Origin: Antitrichia curtipendula
Lineage: Eukaryota > Streptophyta > Bryopsida > Hypnales > Leucodontaceae
Direction of reading: 5' to 3'
Assembly (NCBI GenBank): GCA_951230915.1
Contig: OX579639.1
Coordinates: 14,570,001 to 14,634,000, forward strand
DNA: 64,000 bases
The notes beneath the pieces are model-generated. The model made no database searches. It saw only the letters and a program-made list of their open reading frames with translations, and had not been told where the DNA came from. Positions 11,421 to 24,080 of the stretch are shown piece by piece; within the stretch, counting starts at the first letter, position 1; every line of letters starts with the position of its first letter. The position numbers were made by a program, and so were the translations under genes.

Positions 11421-12832
11421 TTCCTAAAAAAGAAGATAAGGATCCCATGGCCGTGGATGTACCTATGACCATGGAGTGTTTTCAAAAAATTCCACCTTAC
11501 AAACTTTGAGTGACTTTCAAATGTAAGATAAAAACTTGCTTGAACATTTATCTTTGGTTTAGGGTTTTAGGGTATGGATGTATTATAATTGTCCATGCAA
11601 CACTTCTACACAACGTATATTTTGAGGGAAATACCTTGGTGTTTGAAATATCTATTCTAAGCAATACCCTACCTAATTTCATGGAGAGTCATTGGTTTGG
11701 GTGAATATATATGTTTTTAGACGTAATTTTTCCCATGAAAAGTCCTTACATGGTGTGAAAAAGTTTGTCTTAGTATGACAATATGGCATCCAATTTATAT
11801 TCATTTCAACCCATAGGTCAAAGGTGGATTCAAATTTAAATTCTTTTCTACATTCTATTTTTTGGTAAGAGATTTTATTTCTTGAGAGTTGATTTATCCT
11901 TCTGACAGGATTATTTTATTCATGAAGACTATCGTCCTGGTGAAATTTTTTGTTGACTCCCTATTTTTTTGGGTAAAAAAACCTTGTTGGGTGTAAATAA
12001 GATTTTTTCTATCACACCTAATTTTCTTGCTTTAGACATACAGGTGGGTTTGAATTTATTTCTATTTTTATATTCCATTTTGAAGTAGGAGACTTTGTTT
12101 TTTGAGAAATGATTTATCTTTTATCACCCTATTTTGTGCCCATGGCCCCATTGAGATTGTCGTGTGCATGTACTATTTTTATCGCACCCCATTGTTTTTC
12201 ATAAAGAGTCTTTGCATGAGGGGAATCTACATTTTGTGTTCACACCCAATGATTTCTCATTAGAACTAGTTGGTTTATAGGACTATAATTTTAGAATCAC
12301 CCTACTCGTTGTGGCATTATCATTTTTATTTTTAGAGGGCTTAATTCATTTCAACACCCTAATTTGGCGGATAAAACACTTCAGTTTGGGGGTTGAATTT
12401 TAGGGTCTTCTCCAAACCTATTAAATTCAATATGATAGTTTTTTGGGGGTAATTTCATTTAGCAATTTAATTGAGAATTTACTCATATTTTTATTCAACA
12501 AACCAATTTGGATGTTGTGAACTTATTGATAACTTATGAACCCAAAATTCTGGGGTAGGGATGTTTGCTTGATATAAATTTATTTTCATTTGTTCAAGCC
12601 ATTTTAGTATTTCCTTCACACACTTCTAATGGCGTACATTTATTTCATTTCTGCTAACCTTTCTGTAAGATTTTAGACATGGTAGATTCTACTTGATTGT
12701 AAGCTAAAACCAAGAATGTAAGAGAGAAGGAAAATGCAATACACAACATGTAGCCATAAAACACACAAATCCAATCATAATGAAAATCAAAACATAATGT
12801 TTTGACTCATAAGCTATGTCAATCTTATGAGC
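11421..12832. other. Non-coding spacer with diverged tandem segments
   Basis: No gene is visible. Two diverged copies of a segment of roughly 220 bases occur at about 11810-11960 and 12030-12180; both pair a GG(T/A)GG(A/G)TT(C/T)(A/G)AA motif with a GAGA-TGATTTATC motif. This is probably the 3' subterminal region of the element carrying methyltransferase copy C. Confidence 0.45.
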
Positions 12833-15800
12833 CTAAGTTGCCGTAGACTCCATTACAGAATCCTTGTTACTAGAAGAATCAGAAGTCTCTCTATCCTCGG
12901 ATCCATCTATAAACTGTAAGACATTTAGAGCATACAAAGGGTTACGGCGTTTTGGCTTAGAAGTACCAAAGTCAGCAAATGCCGATGCTAGTTGCTCTGC
13001 ATAGACTGGAAGATCAAATGACTTCTCTGGACTCAAGATAAGTCTTCGTCTCTTCTTCACGGCATTCGTTGCCATCAATCCCTTGTTCCTGCAAACACAA
13101 ACAAAGGAATGTCAGATTCACAAAACATTACAAGTACCATGCAAACCAATAATTCAAAAATAGAGAAACTTACTTACTAGTTCTATCTTGTCGAACAAAC
13201 TTCCACACCTTCACAGTCATGGCGTCTGGATCCTGTGAATCTACAACTGGTGGTGCTTCGATAACTATAGTTGCCGCAACAGGAAGGACAGACTTCTTCA
13301 TGTGCTCAAGGATGCCTGCAAAAATCTTCTTATCTGCTTCCAATGCCACAATGTGCCGCCCTGTTGCACGACATGCCATAATAGAGGCTCCTGAAAAATA
13401 CAAAATTAACATCATTATTCAATGAATTTAGGGTACGACATAGACATGAAATACACACATATTCACATCAAAACTCATCCGTGGATGCTGTGCAATCAAG
13501 AACTACGTCTCCTTCGTCAGTGGTTCCTTCAATGATATGCCTTAATAAGTGGGTGTCCTTCTCTCGAGCCCCTCGCCATGGCCTTCGATCCATGTCGTTC
13601 ATCAACATGGAATCCTCGGTGGTGTAGTTCATCAACAAGTCATCACGCTTGAGGTCAACTTTGGCCTCACCATTGTTGCTGAGCGCTTAAAAAAGAAATC
13701 GGATTTTTCCCTCGCACCGAGGTCTTTCACCAAGAGAGAGATGCAAAATTTCAAAGTCTGCAAGCATTAAAAGAACATACACATTGAAAAATTGCATAAA
13801 AAAATAAAATGAAAAGTGCATACTACACTGTTAAGCTTTCACAAATTCATATCGTGCTAGTTTGGTCTATGGCCGAAGTCAAATGCACCCGATTCATGCC
13901 CATCTGCTTTTTCTTCACCATTAGGGGATATTCAACACATAATCCTCCAATGGTGCTTTTGGCATCCACGCTCCACAAATGGAATACCACAATGCAGCCA
14001 TAGTCCTGCAAATGTTGTTCTGCAAAGAAAAATGCTTCATTGATCATGTTGTACTCTAGGTCCGAGTTCCAAGAAAGCACGTGAGTATCTGGAGATGACA
14101 CCCCCACCACCGAAAAATTCTCTTGGCAGTCAAAGAGCATGAGGTCAAATCCAGCACACCGATTCACTATTTCATCATACACCCTGTTCTTTCCAACCCC
14201 CATCTACAAATACAAATTGTCAAGTGATAAGTGCTTGTCACAAGGAAGGTATAACTATGTGCTTTTAAAATCAAAGGGCAAGATTAAAAAAACATGTACT
14301 TTACCTTCTTAAAAAAATCTATAACTTCGGTGTAGCAATTAGAGCCTTGCGTTATTTCATGTTCAACAACCTCTTCAATGGAGACGTTCAACACCAATTG
14401 CTCCGAGGTCACGTTGTCATTGTCGCCAATGTCAATTACTTCTATTCCTTGTGTCGCAACATCTTCTGTGAACTCCGGCAACACAGCCTTCCGTTTCATG
14501 CCAATGTGAACTCCGCCTTCCATCTGCGAGCTCTGATCCATTGTTGATGATGTCGGAACAATGTCTCCATCTTCATCCTTTTTCTTCCCTTTTGCCTTAG
14601 CCTTCTCCTCCTTTTCCTTCTCTTTCTCTACCAACTTGGCCATACGCTCCGCCTCCTTCTTCTCTTTGTTGTCCAGAGCCAATTAGAGCCGAGCTCTTTT
14701 CTTCCTATCATTGTTTTCCCTCCTTGCAATAGCCCTCTCTCTGCCTATCATTGAGCCCTGCAAACTCATCCACATCCATGTCAATAGTCCCAAGGCCGTC
14801 CAAAGACAGTCGCAGTTGTACCTCTAATGGATGTGTGTAGGAAATGGGGCAATCAATGTACCATCCACTGCCACTAAGGTGAGCCGTTGTGTATGTCCGT
14901 AGCTGGTTTGGCATGTACATGCAATCTGCGGAAGTACGGTCAAGAAAATTTGAGAGAAATGGAGGCAAGTCCATTTTCTCAATTGCCCCTTTAGCCTCTA
15001 GCTTATGCTTGAAGTATTTGCCAAATAAAAAATACAATGTCCATTAGAGATTAATAATAACATGCCAAGAAAGGCCAAAATCCCATTTTGAGGTCATGTA
15101 GTACTACTGCAACCTAGAACCTTTAATATTCCAAAACAAATTAAAATGAAAACAATTTTATTTAAGTATTATTTGATAACAAAACTAGGGGGTCTAGCAA
15201 GTACCACTCCAAGCACTGTCGGATCCAACAGTGGTCTTAGAAGTACCTCAAACACACTCTACTTATGAACCTCCTCTATGTTTCCAACAATTATTTCAAA
15301 TTAAATACATCCAACAAATACAAAGATAGTGCATAAATCAAAATACTCACATATTATAAATCAAATTTTTCATAAAGTAATTGAGACATAATGGAAAAGA
15401 ACCCTTCACATTGCTTGCTTCCCACCCTCGTAAGTCATAAAGTTGTAATTTTTCTTGAAATAGTTAGTTTCTCTAAGGTGAGCCATGAAGCCTTGATCCT
15501 AGATCTTTCTCCTCCAACCCTCTAGATAATCCGATAAGGTCTCGGGTTGGAGTGGCATTTCCATGTTGATGTTCATATCGTCCTCCTTCACCACTTTCTC
15601 GAAGTATTCAACGACTGCGTCTTCAATTTGTAATAACCAAAAATTAGTCCACTCCAAAAATATATATTGTGCTACAAGAACTTATCACCATGCATACTTT
15701 CATTTATTACAAACATTTAGGTTCTTACACTCATACCAATTTCAAATGAAACACTTACCCCAGCATACCACACGCATCTGTTCAAGAATGGGCCCAAAAG

Positions 15801-17120
15801 TGTCTCCGATACGGGCCTTGGTAGAAGCCGTCTAGCATCACGTGACGGCATGGAGGAATTCCACCACTTCAAGAACTTCGTCTTGTGGAAAGGTGTGGTG
15901 TTGCAAGTGGCCTCCATTTGAAGTTTCTCAAGAGTCATCTCGGGGACCTCATTTGCACTCCAATGTTTCTCCACCTGAACCCACAGTATCACAATGCAAT
16001 TTATATTTTGAAATCTATCTAAGATTATTGCCATCACATGAAAATGTGTGTATGAAACATACCTCTGCTAAAAATCCAGGCTTAAGAGTTGGATTGGCCA
16101 CCGTGACCAATTTTGTCATCTTCACGTTCAACTTCCCTGTCTTTTCCTTTGCTCCAGCTCTCATGGCATGCGTCAGTTCCTCGGGATTCTTCTCCATTTC
16201 TGGTGTGATCTCATTGTATCTTCGAGTTGCAGCATCCATTGCTTGGGATATCTCTTGCTATACACATCCAGTGTCAAGAAGAAATTTAAGTAATTAACAT
16301 TCCAAAAAAGAAAATCAAATAGTGAAAGATTATTCAAATCATAATCACAATGTTGTGGAATAACCATATTTAAATAGAAGCAACAATGAATCAGAGGGAA
16401 ATTATGCAAGGAGTTTCTCACCCGGAAAAGAAAAGATGTGAAGACCTCAAGAGGCATAGAGTACCAAGTCCTCTTTGATTTTGGTGCCCCACAACGTTTG
16501 AGCTCTAAGGGTCTCAGCATCTCGTTGAATTGCTCGATGGGAAGAAGTCCATACTTTTGAACGCGGTACAAAGTATGGACCAGATTGGTCTTCACATGGG
16601 AATCCTCCGTGGACCTGCAATTAATGGATACCATCCTTTTTAATGGTTTGAACGCTTGATAAAACATTTGAAAATCAAAATCATATTGAAATCCCATTCA
16701 CAAAGTTTGAGAGAGAAACTCACTTGTTAATGTCATGCATCACATGCATGACCAGCTCTGTCTTCCCCTTGGTATTCAGAATAATGGAGTCCATTGCACA
16801 ATGCCAGTTTCAATTCTTCGAATGTTTCCTAGTGATATAACTCATCCAAGAAAAGAGCCTATGATTACCGTCACAGACAAAGAACTTTAGGTTTTTTAGG
16901 AACCTCAATTCGAGCACAGCTTGAACCTCGGTGTTGAAGATATCATTCCTCTTTTTCCACAAAGGATCCCACCCCTCCATCTCCTCTATAGTGAATGCTG
17001 AACCTTCTCCAGCTTCATTTGTTGTTGTCACATAAAAAACCGTGGCTCCATCTCGATATCCCCCATTGAACTCCTGCTCAAGCAACTTCAGGTCACAAGC
17101 AAGCATTGGCCTTACCATAG
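12833..17120 (-). pseudogene. Methyltransferase-like gene copy C, exons 2-11
   Basis: Read on the minus strand, this is a decayed relative of the plus-strand genes at 33272 and 43728, with the same exon order. Blocks seen, 5' to 3': RPMLACDL...FVCDGNHRLFSW (17111-16810, ending in a stop), KTNLVHTLYRVQKYG (to 16422), a block ending GFLAE (about 16258-16064), VEKHW...CVWYAG (about 15975-15757), IEDAV...YLEGW (about 15640-15400), YFKHKLEAKG plus a lysine-rich linker (15021-14284), DLMLFDCQEN at the catalytic position (14203-13850), RRPWRGAREKD...DVVLDCTAST (about 13620-13500), a SAM-site continuation with RHIVALEADKK (13391-13175), and the C-terminus (13078-12833). Several splice sites are lost (acceptor CAA for CAG near 15022; donors changed near 13850 and 13490), and frameshifts or stops occur. 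Exon 1 lies 33.6 kb away at 50738-51017. Confidence 0.8.
17112..17120. repeat. Left 9-bp target site duplication (TTACCATAG)
   Basis: TTACCATAG occurs here and again at 50729-50737, directly outside the two inverted termini. Nine bases is the characteristic duplication length of the Mutator superfamily. Joining the two flanks with one copy kept gives an uninterrupted coding sequence reading MVAMPMVRPMLACDL on the minus strand. Confidence 0.95.
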
Positions 17121-17195
17121 CAACGGTGCTAGATTGTGAGCCTGCGAGCATGAGCCTACGAGCGGTGAGCGGGTATTATGCGAGTGGTGAATTTT
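17121..17195 (+). repeat. Left terminal repeat of element B
   Basis: It starts CAACGGTGCTAGATTGTGAG and continues with variants of the hexamer GTGAGC/GCGAGC (about seven in 60 bases). Such subterminal hexamer arrays are typical transposase-binding regions. Confidence 0.85.
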
Positions 17196-17604
17196 GAAAT
17201 GAATTTTTCTCCGTTAAATGTCAGAAATATTTATAAAAATAGATATTAATTTCAATTTAGTTTTTAATTTTAATTTTTAAACTATACCACCCTATTACCG
17301 TGGAACAATGACTGTGTATCGATTACCGTAGAAACTAGGATTCTTGACCTATAACCGTGCGTATATACAATTGCTGTAGGGTTTTTTTCTGGGATTAGGT
17401 CTTAAATATAAAAAGGATGTATTATGAAGGAAAAAAATAGAAGCACAAGAAATTGAAATTGAAATTGAAAATAGGCTTGAATTGAATGTGGCAGCAAATA
17501 CAATATTTGTCCAAACAGAAATACATACTTCTGAAACTCTATATTTAATTTTTGTCTAGAGTCACCCACCCTCACATTTTCATCACTCAACACCTGTGGC
17601 TCTT
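17196..17604. other. Left subterminal region of element B
   Basis: AT-rich and without a gene. It contains the tail of the hexamer array and a repeated 'ACCGT' pattern near 17285-17365 (for example TTACCGTGGAACAATG and GATTACCGTAGAAAC). A similar ATTACCGTGG occurs next to the left end of element A near 23381, so this may be a shared subterminal motif. Confidence 0.5.
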
Positions 17605-20600
17605 CTAGGCATGCTCTAGATTCTCAGTGGAAGTCTTAATGATACCAGCCCTAATGAGAAGGAGCTTCACTTCATTAAAGCTGAAGCTTGGAGAATGTAT
17701 AAACTTATCATCTACCGGATCCATTTTGCAAAAGTAACGGAATATGTAGTAAAGATGTTTCCAATTCACATATTGATGGCAGACACCAATCGCTGAGACG
17801 GCCATGTCCACAAAATCAGGACAAGTGCATTCTGAGTACATGCCAAGCGTGATTCGATAAACCGTTTGCATGGGCTCCATTCCAGATTGAAGGAAGATTA
17901 TGGCTCCAAGTCTAGGGAAGGGGAGCATGGTTACCCCCAAGATCATTCCTTTGACATTACCAGCACTCTCCCATTTATTGCGATGCTCTGTAGTGGGAGC
18001 ATTTGCAATACGTCGAATCGCCTTGCTCCTTCGAGTTGATGGATATGTATCCGCATGCAATGGACTAGGTTCATCGTAAAGGATTGCATTGAAAACATTC
18101 GACATTGTGAACAAACGTCGAGGTGACATAGGAGGTCGCTCTTGGAGTTGAAAGCCAGCTTCTTGCAGCAGTAGTGTTTCTTGGTGGGTCAAACTGGTGT
18201 CACTTAGTACAGGCCAGACGTCCGGTACTTGAGGCCAGTCAATTATCCAAGCACGATTAGAGCCTCGTACACATCGTTCAATATCATCTGGACAAAACCA
18301 GAAGTCGGTCATGATCTCCTTGTTTCCTCCATACTGTTTCTTTCAACCACGATATGTTGGGGCTGGAGTGCCTTTAGATCCCTTTGCAATTTTGGCGACG
18401 CAACAGATATTTGTACCTTTCTGTTGGGCATGACATTTGCAGCTAGATTTATAGGATAGTCTTGCGATGTGCCATTGCGAAGTGTCACAATCACTCTCCA
18501 TTGCAGTTGTGACATGTGGTACATGCACAGAATTAACCAACATGTCTCCTTCATTGGAAGGCATCGTGGATGTACCAGTAGATCGTCTCTGCACCCGTGG
18601 CTGAGAGAAGTTGACCTTGTCTGGACGATGAGAATCACCATCCGAACCAATGGGGACGTCCAGCTTGCGTTTTCTACTACCAAACACCTCTTCGCCTTCC
18701 AAATGTGGAATACGTGTTCCAACATCAATTAGGCTTGGAAGATCATTCAACGCCTCTGCAATCTTCTTTGGGTCTCCACTACGTCTAGCGCCTCGTAACT
18801 TCAACTCTTCTTTTGATGGTCTTAACCTTGATGTAGTGCCATTAAGGAATGCTCGATAATTTGTCATTTGCATGAAGGCTCGAATGCAATCATCACAGGT
18901 GGCAGCAAAGAGGTCATTACCACGATTACCGGACTGCTGCAGCCATCTATTATGAACAGTTTCAGATAAATTGCATGATGGCATGTCTGCCATCTCCTCA
19001 AGATTCAACCCCTGAAAAGAAAATAAAAATATACTTCAGATCAAATTGCAATCACCAGCCGAAAAAGAAAGCCACATTACTGATATTGGCCTATCACTAA
19101 AAAGTTTAGGATTCTACTAAGAGGCAAGTTGTCCCTTCGGCGCCGAGGGGAAAGGCCCCCGTCCTATGGTGATCAGAATCTCATTTTCATTGACAGAACT
19201 TATGAGTATAAATAAATGCAAATACTTCTTGAATAAAAACATTATGAAAGAAAAGTACACTTCTACAGAAGATATTGTAGAAGAAATGAAGGACTGATTA
19301 AAATACCATTTGCATAAAGCCACCCTATTGGCGATATCAGAAGTGCCAAAACGCAAGCCACAATTCCAATTCACGCAATGCGTCTTCAGAGGCTGCTCTA
19401 GATGAAAGCCACCAAGAACGAATCGCCAAGTACCGCGTTTGAGCGTCTCAGCTTCTTCTATACTCTTTGAATCCTTATATTGCTTGCATAGACGAAGATG
19501 CTGATGTTGCAGATCTGGTTTGATGAGCTTCTGGGTATGACGATGCAATGAAGTACTCCAATGCAAAAGACAAGTGCGCTCACGGTTGACCATCTCTATT
19601 TTGGAATCCCCCGCTTCATACACAATGCGAACAGCGTTCCAATTTGCTTGTGCACTATCCGCCATAAAGCCTTTGAAGTTCGGATTTTGCACACCATTGC
19701 GTCTCATGACATCATTCAATAATCTCCACATGATGCTTTGCACCTCGGTGTCCTCAGATTGCATGTCACAGACGGCAATTGTCATCACCTTCCTACAATC
19801 TGTGTCATAAACGTGGCATGCCATGGTTGTCCAATCCTTCACACATTTGACATGATCAAACATGAGCCATGCATTTTTCAAATCTCCACCCGGTTGCATG
19901 CGCCTTACCAAGTCCACTCCACTCCCAGGCCCTTCTACCAACATTTTAAACAAGTATACCTTCTCTTTTCCTTGTCTAGGGAACACACTCTCATGAATGT
20001 ATTCAAACTTTAAATTCCGTTTCATATTCATAATACTATCTATAATCCCATTCTTGCCAGTGCTACGGAACGACGTAGTAATATTACGGATGTTCGGTGA
20101 ACTTAGTCTCTGGAACCTATCCATGACATCCTCTAACAACCTTCTCTACAACATCTCCTTAGGGCCCTCTCCATTGTATATTAGATAGTTGTCCAGAAAT
20201 TGCTTACTAGCGGCAAGGGCGATGACTGAGTTAGTGGCAGTCGGGGTTTTGGCAACTTCGCATGCAATTAGACTGGAAATAGTATCTACGGACTCTCTAC
20301 ATGTTCCAGAAGCTACAGGATGCATATGATTACCTAAGTGAATGCATGCTCGGGTCATTAGAGCAGTATCGCTGTGGATGTAATATATTCTGGCATCACA
20401 AATGCTAAGACACTACGGTGGACATTTGCATATCTTGCACAGAAGACATGAATCCTTTGGAGGGTTAGCGCCAACATAGAATGGAACTAGAGTATACCCA
20501 CACCTCTCTGTCTCGTTGCGTTTAGAGAACCGCTTCAAGTAGGCACAGTCCGAATTGCAACACACCAGGTGGCTTGCACAAGAAGATTTTCTGAACTTCA

Positions 20601-21474
20601 AGCCATCCTGGTTATAGATGTTGGTTGTCATGGTCCTACACCAAGAATGACCATCGTACTTTTTATCCATTCCCTGTAGATTCCCCCCAGAGGATGACAA
20701 AGATGAAACACGAAGCGAAGGCAATTCAAATACTACATCCCCATCAAAATCGGCGGGAAGATACTGTACTTTGTGATGGATCAGTAAATTGTAGTCTAAA
20801 GCTGCAATTTCGTTCCTAGATTTACGAATTGATGCAAGCTTCCGTAAGCACCCAACAATACTAACCGTTCCTATACTATGAGGATATGTTGGTGGGCGAG
20901 AATGGGTCGACAATGCAGGACTTTTCGTTGGTGATTGGTATGAATCGGAAGGTTTTCTCAAGACATCGTCCGAAACTCTATTAGGCAGCGGTGCTAGAAG
21001 ATTTGGTTGGCTAGGAGACTCTCCCTCTGACTCACTAGAGAGATCTATGACAGGGCCCAAGACTTCTTGCTTCACACGTAGAAGTGGAATTGGTGTACTT
21101 GCAACGGCAACGTTTTCGGGATCTGTAGAATTCCTAGTACTATGATGAGTAGGAGGCATATTCACGGTAGAATGGTCTGAATGGCAAGGTAAAATCTCAG
21201 TTGAAGCATTCATCACGAGAGACAACAAGCCATAAGCTCTAAAGCGACCTTGCCGAAGGTGCCAGACATGACCGTCATGAAGCTTTAACTTAGCCATATG
21301 GACGTACTCCTTCAGGTGGCCAGAGTCGGACATGACCTCTTCTTCAACGTAGACACTAGACTGGACAAAACCAAATCGCACATGAAGAAGGTGTAACGAA
21401 ACAATAGCATACCCTTCTGGTCCAAAAGGGAGAACAAGTGGAATCTCATGGCCATCCGCTCGAATGGATGCCAT
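17605..21474 (-). pseudogene. MULE-like transposase of element B (degenerate)
   Basis: This would cut and join the element's ends. Read from 21474 downward, in order: an N-terminal domain of about 120 residues; a serine/proline-rich linker; a Cys/His cluster (SSCASHLVCCNSDCA, CLLCKICKCPP, ACIHLGNHMHP) resembling the GCM/WRKY-type zinc fingers of MULE transposases; and a DDE-like core (WTTMACHVYD, FMADSAQANWNAV). After an intron at 19012-19306 come a basic region and a SWIM-type finger (CTCPDF...WKHLYYI), in which the third metal ligand is W instead of C. Stops interrupt the frame at about 20413 (TAG), 20146 (TAG), twice near 19330-19350 (TGA, TAG) and about 18340 (TGA), and there is a frameshift near 19440. 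Its paralogue in element A spans 24081-27692. Confidence 0.78.
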
Positions 21475-22433
21475 TGCGAGAAGAAGTAAGACCGGAAATG
21501 GTTAGTCACTTATGAAAAGCCCTTGATGTTGAGTTTGAGATTAAATGAATGATGGAACTTATACACAATATAAAAGAAGAAAATGAACCTATGCATGGAT
21601 ATAATGGAGCCAGAATGTGATAAATAATATTATTAATGACAAAACAACATTTAATGTAAATTCCGGTTTTCAATATATAGATCCATTATTTAAATGTTCA
21701 ATTATATGAAATTCTCTATGAGAGAGCCGTTTGTTTTACCTAACTCATAAATAGATGTATACAAAAATTCCAAAATAAATTCGCCTACATAGTAGATCTA
21801 GATTCCATATAAATTGCACATAAATATCATGCATTCATAAGGTGAAAACTACCATTTTCAATGAAGTACAAATAAACGTATCCACAGCTTTCATTGTACT
21901 ATATAGAGTCATACATTAAAGGGACATGGTATAGGGACTGTAGTCCATCAAGATGGTTAACCATAATTATTTAAAAATTGATTCCATTAGATTTTATTTC
22001 TTATCACTGACATGATGTTGCTAGTGATCTAAGAGCCTCACATATGAAAAATCATATAGATCAACTACCGTATCCCAAAATTCAAAACTCGGAGATGCCA
22101 GTGATTGTTGAATACATTGGTAGATCAACATTGGAGTTATGTAATCAAATTCTTCAATGCAGAAACTGACAAGGATCAAAACGTATATTTCCAATGTCAG
22201 TACATTGAACTAATAATTAGAACTTCGTCACAACAGACACTATAGCAACCTATAAAATGAGGATCGCAAGGCATATCCAGCAATTCTAGAGAACTCAATA
22301 GGATTTGGTTATAGTATTTTACGTCATGCCCAGATAGCCGAGTTAAGTGCTTATTAGAGTATGTGGTCTTTGCATTCCTTCAATTTAGATACACTTCAAA
22401 TATAGTCACCCTGCATTATGATCCGTTAGTCTC
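21475..22433. other. Divergent intergenic region of element B
   Basis: AT-rich spacer between the transposase start (minus) and the small basic ORF (plus). It should hold the divergent promoters; I see no clear element beyond AT-rich tracts. The equivalent region in element A is 27693-28240. Confidence 0.5.
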
Positions 22434-22661
22434 ATGCATGCTACAGAAGATCAAACCGAGAGTGGTCTTCAAAATACAATTAGGAAGCGGAGGAAGAGAA
22501 GAAAGCTTTTGTTCTCTTCTAGGAAAGCATTGCATCGGGCCCAAGTTGCTCGAGGCAGGATTACTGGACAGGATGAGAAGACACTTCTAAAGGCAGGTAC
22601 CAGCCTTTGCATCAATCAAGACGAAGTAGTTCACAACAAGAACGAAGAAGGCAAACCAAAG
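22434..22661 (+). CDS. Small basic ORF of element B (exon)
   Basis: The ATG at 22434 opens 76 codons ending at a good donor (AAG then GTATGA). The centre is strongly basic (IRKRRKRRKLLFSSRKALHR, then AQVARGR) and looks like a nuclear-localisation or DNA-contacting segment. The same design occurs at the same relative place in element A (28241-28597: NRKTRRGGLRFSTRKQLQRS, then RMAR), also divergent from the transposase, so it is probably a real element gene or a 5' exon of the downstream methyltransferase-like gene. No known family is recognised. Confidence 0.5.
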
Positions 22662-23202
22662 GTATGAAATATCAAATTGAAATCACTGAAGTATTACGTT
22701 TTAGGAGCTACTTCGATCTTGTGTGTGTAAATGAATTATGAAGTTATAATCATTTATATTATTGATTCTATTATTATTATTACCTAGTAGGGTATGTTTA
22801 TAGCATAGAGAGTAACAGCAGATATGATATATACCACAAATAGTTATAACCACAATTTAGAAGATTATTACTAAGAGTTCCCAAGTATTAAGATTACAAT
22901 AAACTATTATCCTCTGTTCTGTAAAAAATGAATACAAAAATCCTCATGAGAATGAAAGCATGGCATTGGGTGACCGATCTGCGTAGAATGAAAAGCTCAA
23001 ATATTGTTTGATTTAGAGAGAATTCTGCGGACACGTATACAGACCGTATTAAAAGAGTATCCCTTGCAAAAACCTGCTCGCGACCACATTGTGCACCGGA
23101 GTGTACATGCGACGCAAGCAAAACGTTCAGCCGTGACGAAATTTGGAAGAGAGACCAAGGAACCAAGGCAACGAGGACAGCGTCTCCCTCTGCACGCAGG
23201 AA
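22662..23202. other. Spacer of element B before the nested insertion
   Basis: No gene is supported. The last roughly 200 bases (23000-23202) are GC-richer than the surroundings and continue, after element A is removed, into 43541-43727. Together they form the 5' flank of element B's methyltransferase-like gene. Confidence 0.45.
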
Positions 23203-23275
23203 CAACGACGCTAGAATGCGAGCGGTGAGCGGTGAGCGATGAGCAATGAGCAATGAGCAGTGAGCAGTGAGGTCA
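23203..23275 (+). repeat. Left terminal repeat and hexamer array of element A
   Basis: CTAGAATGCGAGC is followed by about eight consecutive six- to seven-base units (GGTGAGC, GATGAGC, AATGAGC, AGTGAGC). The matching right end, inverted, is at about 43481-43531. Confidence 0.9.
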
Positions 23276-24080
23276 AAATTGACCTAAAATATTATAATTT
23301 TGGAGAAGATTTAAATTTTTATTTATTTTTTAATAAATTTATTTTTTAAATTTTTAAAAAAAAGTAATTTTTGTAACCCATTACCGTGGTTTAGAAATGT
23401 TTTTAATTGTTTTTTCAAGCTGTAATGGGCAATAAAATTCCCTCACATGAAAGAAAATGTTGGATTTAGAGAACGGCTCTTTTCCAATTTCAGAATGGAA
23501 TTGACTACTTCATACCGCTGATTGGATGAATATTTTTGGATTGAGTTTTTTTGTGGATGTACAGACTTTTTAGATGTATGATGTTTTGGGTATGGAGAAA
23601 GAATTTCATCCATTGTTGCAAAAACAACTCAATGAACCACATGAACTTCAGTGGGTACAAAAAGTGAGCCTTGGGTGAAAATAACCCATTAGATATTACA
23701 CTGAAAAATATATATTTTCTTGCATAAGATGGATCAGTGAACTACAAGATTTAAAAGAATGGATAAAACATTTCTCTTTACCAAAGAGCGGTTTAGGCCC
23801 ATTATATGGGGGAATATATATACTTTTTTTGTATTTTTTTCTTTCCCACAAATGGGAAAAATAGGATTCTATGTCCAAAGATACATTATTTATGCCCTAA
23901 TAAAATTTTACCAAAAAAAGAACAAAAACACTTAACTTCACAAGTTCATTGTGAAGGCCAAAAGGCCTCCTCGGTGCTGAGGAGGCCTTTTGGCCCTCCA
24001 AATTCTTGAGAGATTTTAGACATAAACAATAAAAAGTGGCAATAACTTGCCAGGACAATTATGACCAAGAAAGAAAAAAC
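23276..24080. other. Left subterminal region of element A
   Basis: AT-rich with no gene. It includes the palindrome at 23956-23995, a possible terminator or protein-binding cruciform about 90 bases downstream of the transposase stop. Confidence 0.6.
23956..23995. repeat. Perfect 17-bp-arm palindrome, left side of element A
   Basis: The arms are GGCCAAAAGGCCTCCTC and its exact reverse complement, with a 6-base centre (GGTGCT). Nearly the same palindrome lies near the other end of element A at 43075-43120. The centre contains the CTCGG..CGAG-type core seen in the arrays upstream of both methyltransferase-like genes. Confidence 0.95.

Noticed and set aside
11117..11485. 122-residue minus-strand frame rich in Phe, Tyr, Ser and His
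   Set aside because: It translates a GATGAAAGTAGATGAA-type tandem repeat, has no domain, and lies in the element's subterminal region.
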